Below, piece after piece: positions 58,258 to 64,000 of a stretch of 64,000 nt of DNA. The position numbers and the translations under genes were made by a program. Numbering within the stretch: the stretch's first letter is position 1; every line of letters starts with the position of its first letter. The notes beneath the pieces were generated by a model, which made no database searches, was not told the DNA's origin, and worked only from the letters and a program-made list of their open reading frames with translations. Origin of the DNA: Trifolium pratense (Eukaryota > Streptophyta > Magnoliopsida > Fabales > Fabaceae); contig NC_060060.1 of NCBI RefSeq assembly GCF_020283565.1, positions 24,304,001 through 24,368,000 on the forward strand, in the 5' to 3' direction.

Positions 58258-58440
58258 TTCACGAGAAGTTGTAGTAAATTGGGCTATATATGGAGGTTGG
58301 AATTACAAATAAGGTCACTATTAATATTACTAGATCAGATACAAAGCCTAGAAAAAGAGGAAAATGTGACAAGTTAATTTTGGGTATTGACGGCGATGGA
58401 AAGTGTTTCGGATCGACTAAAAGTCCAACACACACGAAGA
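58225..58440 (+). pseudogene. Possible MULE/FAR1-like transposase scrap
   Basis: Directly after the copia fragment, one frame reads KFDSREVVVNWAIY and, after a shift, the next reads TRSDTKPRKRGKCDKLILG. This order (FxSREE..WV, then RSDT..KRGRK..) resembles the amino part of plant Mutator/FAR1-type proteins. Short and frame-shifted; could be chance. Confidence 0.35.
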
Positions 58441-59846
58441 CCCATCAAAATGGGATAAGCACAATCACGTGGCATAACGACCACGGAACCAAAGCAACGA
58501 GCACGGACAGAGGCCAAACGTCCACCACGTCCAAACGAGCTCCCTTGCAAAGGACAATCCAGGTGTTAAGTTAACACATGAAATAATGTATGATCATCAT
58601 TCATTAAAGCATGATTATCAAAACAATCAAGTTTGCATTTTAACATTAAAACACAAATAATCAATGAATAATGATTAAATCAAATGTATTGCTATATTGA
58701 TTATCAAAACAATCAAGTTTGCATTTTAACATTAAAAACAAATAATGCATGACGATCAATAATCAATATAGCAAACATAATCATGAATAATGATTAAATC
58801 ACAAGTAAACACATGTACACATTTGAACAGATGCTTAAACACTCTCAATAGAAAATGTGATTTTGACCTCAATGACAATGCAAGTTATAAAGAAACAAAT
58901 ATTCTCAAATTTAGAAAACTCCCCCTAAGTCTTATGAGATGAATATTCCTTTAAATCATGGTCATTCTAAAAATAAGGAAATGATAGACAAGACCAAAAT
59001 CTTTTGAAAATCTTGCGATGATTTTAAAACTGGAGAGAAAATTGCGCATATGAGGAAGCTATGAAATCAGAGTCAATTGACATTTTGTGAAAAACAAATT
59101 CTCTCTTTTATGAATATACTCATAAAGAAAGATGATTCTTTTTCAAAGCAAAATATTCAAAGAATAGTCTGTCAAAAATATTTCCAAAAGCTAATTTCTA
59201 TTTTAGCTTTAGTCCACTCAAGAGAACATGACCATACAAATTAATACCCCTTTTATCTATCTAGGATAAAGATATCCAGTGTGAATCTATTTTATATTCG
59301 CACAGAATGTAAAAAATAATTCTATAATTATGCAAAAGAAGAGAAAATCATCCAAAGGCTTAAATAAAGTTTCAAACAATGTGATGTGATTGCATGTAGA
59401 CGACTGGCTTCCTCTGTCACTATAATGTTTTTGCCTTGTGTTCATTTCATCATATGTAAGAAAACAAAAGTGTCTACCTTATGTTCATTTTGGAACCTGC
59501 CTTGATTACCATATTGGATTTAATTAGGAATGAGCTTATAATGCAATTTATTGTATGATCCAAAGTTTTGTCACATTATTAAAAATAATCATTGAGCAAG
59601 GAATTACATAGTGAAATTATGAACAACTATGTTACACAATATAACTTATACTTTATGTAAAAAGAAAATAACATAACTTATACTTTCAGTATACATAGGA
59701 GGCCCAAATGGTACGGCGTCACCTCACCGGGACTTGATCAAAAATTTGGGCCAAGACTCGTAAGGAATCCAATAAAACATCAAAGTAAAGATCGCGTGTG
59801 ATATAAATTATCAGATTACCAGTTCTTCGAGCCTTAATCTAGGAGC
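58441..59846. other. Spacer with a short direct repeat, retroelement-like
   Basis: A ~48-bp direct repeat, TGATTATCAAAACAATCAAG onward, occurs at 58612-58660 and 58698-58745. At 58918 the string AACTCCCCCTAAGTCTTATG resembles the polypurine region of a copia element read from the other strand. 59690-59790 is a block of less AT-rich DNA without a recognised function. The right end should include the WRKY 3' UTR. Confidence 0.4.
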
Positions 59847-62368
59847 TTAAGTTATCCGCTCTTCTTTCAGCATTAGACGAGCAACTGGTTGTTGCTCATT
59901 ACTGCCGCCAATACCAATGCTGCCAAAATTAGGTTTCTCGGAGATGTTATTTTGTGATCTTAACTGTGAAGCATTGTTGTTGGCAATAGTGTGGCTATTA
60001 GTCTTAGCTGCAGGTACATCATGATTATGTTTCCCTTCGTATGTTGTTATAACTGCTTTAGGATCCGTCGAAGCCCTCTCTACGTGCTTTCGAACGTTAC
60101 AACCCTGTGTTGTACATTTGTAATAGCTCCTAAACATTATTATATAAGAAAACATCAGCAACTTTTCCAGGACAAGTAGCATAATCCTACCGATGAATAA
60201 TGAATAATTGAGCATATTTTGCGGCAACAAATTTTTGAAAATAATAAATGCAACCATACAGTCATGAATAGTCAAACCTTTTTCTTCTGTCATTTGTTTT
60301 ATGGCTTGAAATTATATTAACTTATAATTTTTCTGATTTATGATAATGAACCTAGATTTGATAACCATTTGAGGAAAAGTAATATCACCTAGGATAAGGG
60401 TTGCCTTTGACAACTTTTTGTCCATATTTTCTCCATCGATAACCATCATCTAAAAGATCCACTTCACTAGTTGTTTGCACGATGATTCTAGACTCTGCTA
60501 CAGTCCTATGTGAAGAAGCTGTAGGATCAGAGACCACAATTTCTGTATTTCTGCATAATTACAACAATATCAAGATAACATAACGGCAAATAATTATCCA
60601 TTATAAACAGATTTATATCAAATAAAAAGTTACCTCCTTTTGGGGTCAGGCTCAACTCTTTTCTCATCCACTTCAGCTCCATGATCACCAATTTCCTCAC
60701 TGTCGCTTGTTCCGGATATATGTTCACCTGTTGCCTGACTAGATTCCGGATCCATCATCCCTTGATAAGACGAATCAGCATTCCCTTGCATATTTGAACT
60801 GTCATTTGAAGTTATAGTATCTTTTGATCGCTTGTTACTCGGACGCTGATGATTGTGCTCTCCTTTATAAATAATCGCAGTAACATGACCAGCAAGTGAG
60901 CGCTCAACTTTTTTCTTGACAGGACAGCTAGGATGTGTGCACTTATAATAACTTCGAGGAAACTCGCTACCTTTCACGTGTTTCTGTCCATACTTCCTCC
61001 AATTGTAACCATCATCAGCCGGCTTATCAACATTCGATGAAGAAGACTGTTGCCTTTGTTCGGAGAGAGGAGCGTGATCGATGGATGCTGATACAGACAT
61101 TGAATGTCCAGCTTGGTTATTCATATTTGTGATGGATTGTTCTTGAGCCGAGACCTGTGCCAGTGCCTGCTGCTGGTGTGACATTCCAAAAGACACCTAC
61201 ATCATATGGAGATTGTATGTCAAATTGCAGGGCCACATTCATTTCCTAACTATGATTTCTGCAATTATTTATATATCCTCATTATCTTTGTAGTAGTATC
61301 TATATAATATGCTCTAGTATAGTAATATTGTTAACTAATCACTACTTTTGCAGTACTCCCTCCGGCCACAAATATAATCAAAAGTGCACTTTTTAGATTC
61401 ATTGAATAACAGATGTATCTGGACTATAATACAGACCAGATACATTTGTTATTCAATGAATCTAAAAAGTGCACTTTTGCTTATATTTGTGGTCGGAGAG
61501 AGTATTTGTTAAATAATGTAAGGAGTAAACTTGAATAACCATCATTAGTTGTCTGCATCAATAGTTCAATAGTAATTAGTAACTAATAGTATCAATTAAT
61601 GACTTTACTTACCATAAATTTCATTTGTTAACTAGAAACTTTTACTCACACTCGTCCTTTTTATAAGAAACAGTTGACTTTTTAGATTCATTGAATAATT
61701 GATGCATTTGGTCTATATTACAGACCAGATACATCAGTTATTCAATAAATCTAAAAGTCAATTGTTTCTTATAAAAATAACAAGAGATAGTAACAAAATA
61801 TAACTATCTAACATTTTAACTAACTAACTAACCTCCATATCTATATCTAATAAAAGTCAGTAAAAACATTTGATAGTTGTTAGAGTTTCAAACGATTTTG
61901 ATGCATCATTCAATATTAAATAAGTCTAATTAAATTATGCAGGTCGGGGTTCGAACCTGTAATTCTCCACTTATTCATCGGTAAAATTCTAACGATTGGA
62001 CTACTTAACAAAAAAACAATTATTAACCGAACTCAAAAGAGTTATAAACTTGAGATTATATTAATATAAGCTACATATAGAAATAGAAAGATTTTCACCT
62101 GAGGATGTGAAAAAAATCCAGGTGAATCAAGCAAAGCAGCTGTTCCTGTTGCCGGAGACGCCATGGCACCGGCGAGAAGCTGGGAGAAAGACTTACCATC
62201 TTCACCTTCAGTCAATAAATTAGAAAGCAGAGTCATAGGACCAGGGCTAAAACCACCGCTAAAAAGGTTATCCATATGTGGTGGCAAAGTCAAACTGTGT
62301 CTTGGAGGTAGTCCCCCTTCACCACCGTCAACTGCCTGTTCTTCTTCATTCCACGGTGGTCGGTCCAT
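59847..62368 (-). CDS. Group I WRKY transcription factor (two WRKY domains)
   Basis: Nuclear DNA-binding regulator that recognises W boxes (TTGACC/T), typically in defence and stress responses. Four exons: 62099-62368, 60634-61196, 60389-60550 and 59847-60129, 425 aa in frame. The amino part (residues 1-90) is Pro/Ser-rich with FSQLLAGAM and SPGFFS, the usual SP-rich phosphorylation region of group I. WRKY domain 1: WRKYGQK at 156-162, zinc ligands C176, C181, H204, H206 (C-X4-C-X22-H-X-H). Domain 2: WRKYGQK at 317-323, C337, C342, H366, H368 (X23). The intron splitting PR|SYYKC in domain 2 is the conserved group I position. It is closest to Arabidopsis WRKY3/WRKY4 by recognition. All motifs are intact. 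Introns 1 and 2 hold MITE and SINE insertions. Confidence 0.95.
61354..61504. mobile_element. Stowaway-like MITE in WRKY intron 1
   Basis: Ends TACTCCCTCCGGCCACAAAT and inverse of TATTTGTGGTCGGAGAGAGT followed by A. The whole element is one long hairpin: TGCACTTTTTAGATTCATTG and its inverse flank a short centre. TA at both edges. Confidence 0.85.
61668..61790. mobile_element. Second, shorter relative of the same MITE in WRKY intron 1
   Basis: TTGACTTTTTAGATTCATTG and its inverse CAATAAATCTAAAAGTCAA form the arms, with outer TTATAAGAAACAG/TTTCTTATAA. The outermost CTCCCTCC ends are missing. Shares its core with the elements at 61354 and 6247. Confidence 0.7.
61935..62015 (-). mobile_element. 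tRNA-derived SINE head in WRKY intron 1
   Basis: On the minus strand an A box TAGTCCAATCGTTAG (about 62007-61990) is followed by a B box CAGGTTCGAACCCCGAC (about 61958-61942). Same head type as 27321-27405. It is on the same strand as the WRKY gene. Confidence 0.55.
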
Positions 62369-62394
62369 TTCCAGCGTTGAACATTCAAGTTGGG

Positions 62395-62409
62395 TTGACT
62401 TTTTTGACC
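62395..62409. promoter_or_regulatory. Two W boxes just upstream of the WRKY start codon
   Basis: TTGACT at 62395-62400 and TTGACC at 62404-62409 (plus strand), 27-41 bases before the ATG. TTGACC/T is the known WRKY-protein binding site, and clustered W boxes near WRKY genes often mediate auto- or cross-regulation. Their place in a probable 5' leader is unusual but not unique. Confidence 0.5.
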
Positions 62410-63505
62410 AGAGAATAGAAAAGAAAAGAAAAGGTACCCTGTGTTTGTTGGTCTAAAAATAGAGAGAAAAAACAGAACAAGTTTGTAATAATAATAGTCT
62501 AAATTTGTGTAAAAAAGTGATGATTATGAAAAGTGTTGTGTTGTGTCTGTCATATTACATGTTTGTGCGTGTTTCTTGCTTTGGATTTGGTGGATCTGAA
62601 AAAGGAAACAACACAAAAGTCTACGCTTTATTTCTCCAACTATGTTTCTGTTGTGATTTTCCTTCCACAAAATGTGTCTCATACATGGATTTTGATTGCC
62701 CGCACTTAAAAAGATTCCACGCCATAATGAATATTTAGTCGTTGATTTGAGATCGTAAGATTTAGATTCACGGTCAAATCTTATAGTAAAATGATCTCGG
62801 TCGTAAATTTAAATCGGACGGCCGAGAACCGTAATTATGTGACGCGGTTACTGTGTAAAATCTAATTTCTTTGTAGTATTATACTAATCTTTTAATTTAA
62901 TGTTCCATTTATCCCATGATCTAGTTAAATATTTTATTTTGATACGTAATTTTGATTATTAATATTTTTAATTATATAATAATAAAAATTATAAAAATTT
63001 GATATTTTTTTATCGAGATAAATCGACGTGTGTTATATGTTAATATTATTTTTTTGACAAAGTGTTATATGTTAATATTTGTTCTTATTTATTAGAAGAA
63101 AAATATGGTTAAAACAAGATATATGAATTATGCACATTATCAAGTTGATTTACTCATTTTGGAACGGAAGAAGTATTATTTTATTTATTATGTAATCCCT
63201 TCATTTTTACTTATCAAAATATCATATCAGATAAGAAATACTGGATATAAAACTAAGAAGATATCTCTAGAGTTGTCAAGGGAGCCGGTTCGAGGAGCCC
63301 AACACATATAAACAAGCTTAAGTGGGTCGGTCGTTAAGTTTCATGGGTTGCTAACCTAGGCCCAATCCAATTAGCAAAGGACTACATGCTCCGATGGACC
63401 GGCTTGACTAATTTTAATTTTTAATTTTATTTTAAAAAAGAGATTCAATGGACAATAAAACTACATACATATCACAAAAATTAGTATCATAAAATATGTA
63501 TGTTT
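62410..63505. other. WRKY promoter region and intergenic DNA
   Basis: No gene. 62735-62850 holds repeated ATCGGACGGCCGAGA-like words. 63260-63410 is a less AT-rich block (GGTTCGAGGAGCCCAACAC, then GTGGGTCGGTCG) that looks like part of an old transposon. Confidence 0.35.
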
Positions 63506-64000
63506 TGTTGAGGAAAAATCCTAATTTGATGTTTTAAAGATAACAAACATCTTAATTATATTTTAACTGAATTCTGATCTTATTGTGATCTAACAAGTGC
63601 TCTTGAGTGATTAATATAGACAGGAATAAAAGTTCATTCATTATATATCACTCTACTTGAAATTGTTGAAAACTGTAATTTTATAAGAATGATCAGAGAA
63701 CATTCTCCAGTCTGCAATTTTTCCACGTGCAAGTATATATCTCAACAATAAGCACTTAATTGATATCATATGAACAAGAGACAAATAAGTATTTTTGCAA
63801 ATGACTTTATTGAAGAGAATCTCTACAAGATATAAGTCATTTAAGGCAAAGATTAAAAGATAGCAATAGCAAGCTTCATATTTGGTCATGTTTAAGGAAT
63901 AAACATGAATATGTCTTGACAATTTATTTCTCAAGCTCACATGTTCTCATCAGAGATTATTTGAAGACATATTATGGACCAATGAGCTCTAGACAACAAT
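63506..64000 (+). mobile_element. Start of a probable copia-type LTR running off the window
   Basis: TGTTGAGGAAAAATCCTAAT at 63506 has the TG start, and the next 90 bases (GATAACAAACATCTTAATTA and so on) resemble the LTR start of long legume copia elements. The other end is beyond 64000, so neither the length nor the duplication can be checked. Assignment is by recognition. Confidence 0.4.

Overview
This window reads as nuclear DNA of a flowering plant, most likely a legume of the Medicago/Trifolium/Pisum type. It is AT-rich, its genes have many short introns with GT..AG ends, and it is dense in MITEs, hAT, Mutator and LTR fragments that resemble papilionoid legume repeats. The legume call is inference from gene and repeat style. 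There is no prokaryotic, organellar or CRISPR signal.

Four complete genes can be reconstructed by splicing with every reading frame kept open: a pectin acetylesterase (+, 7750-10875, 12 exons, 399 aa), a DHHC-type protein S-acyltransferase (-, 33850-38541, 9 exons, 616 aa), a DUF1336/EDR2-C-terminal protein with an N-myristoylation start (+, 52131-56418, 9 exons, 498 aa) and a group I WRKY transcription factor (-, 59847-62368, 4 exons, 425 aa). They look like ordinary neighbours with unrelated jobs (cell wall, protein lipidation, lipid or membrane related, transcription).

Between them lie broken or odd genes. At 12707-13020 there is a CYP71-type P450 relic. From about 13.5 to 30.3 kb there is a tandem segmental duplication of an unrecognised, modular, possibly legume-specific gene. 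Its first copy carries a short Hsp70-like phosphate-loop segment and basic nuclear-localisation-like runs. Its second copy is broken by a stop, a lost splice acceptor and a 1.08 kb hAT-type insertion inside an exon. At 46-50 kb a LINE relic is split by a complete short LTR retrotransposon. At 57.3-58.3 kb there is a copia reverse-transcriptase fragment.

The rest is mobile DNA. Several elements can be delimited to the base by target-site duplications: four Mutator-type elements (9-bp TSDs), five hAT-type elements (8-bp TSDs; two of them 806-bp twins), a solo LTR (5-bp TSD) with a nested MITE and Mutator element, and a poly(A) insertion with a 15-bp TSD. The duplicated segment supplies empty-site controls for two of the hAT insertions. 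I found no convincing new biological system. The points most worth a second look are the duplicated modular gene, the palindromic repeat array in the pectin acetylesterase intron, the hairpin in the putative leader of the DUF1336 gene, and the tRNA-like segment carried by the twin hAT elements.
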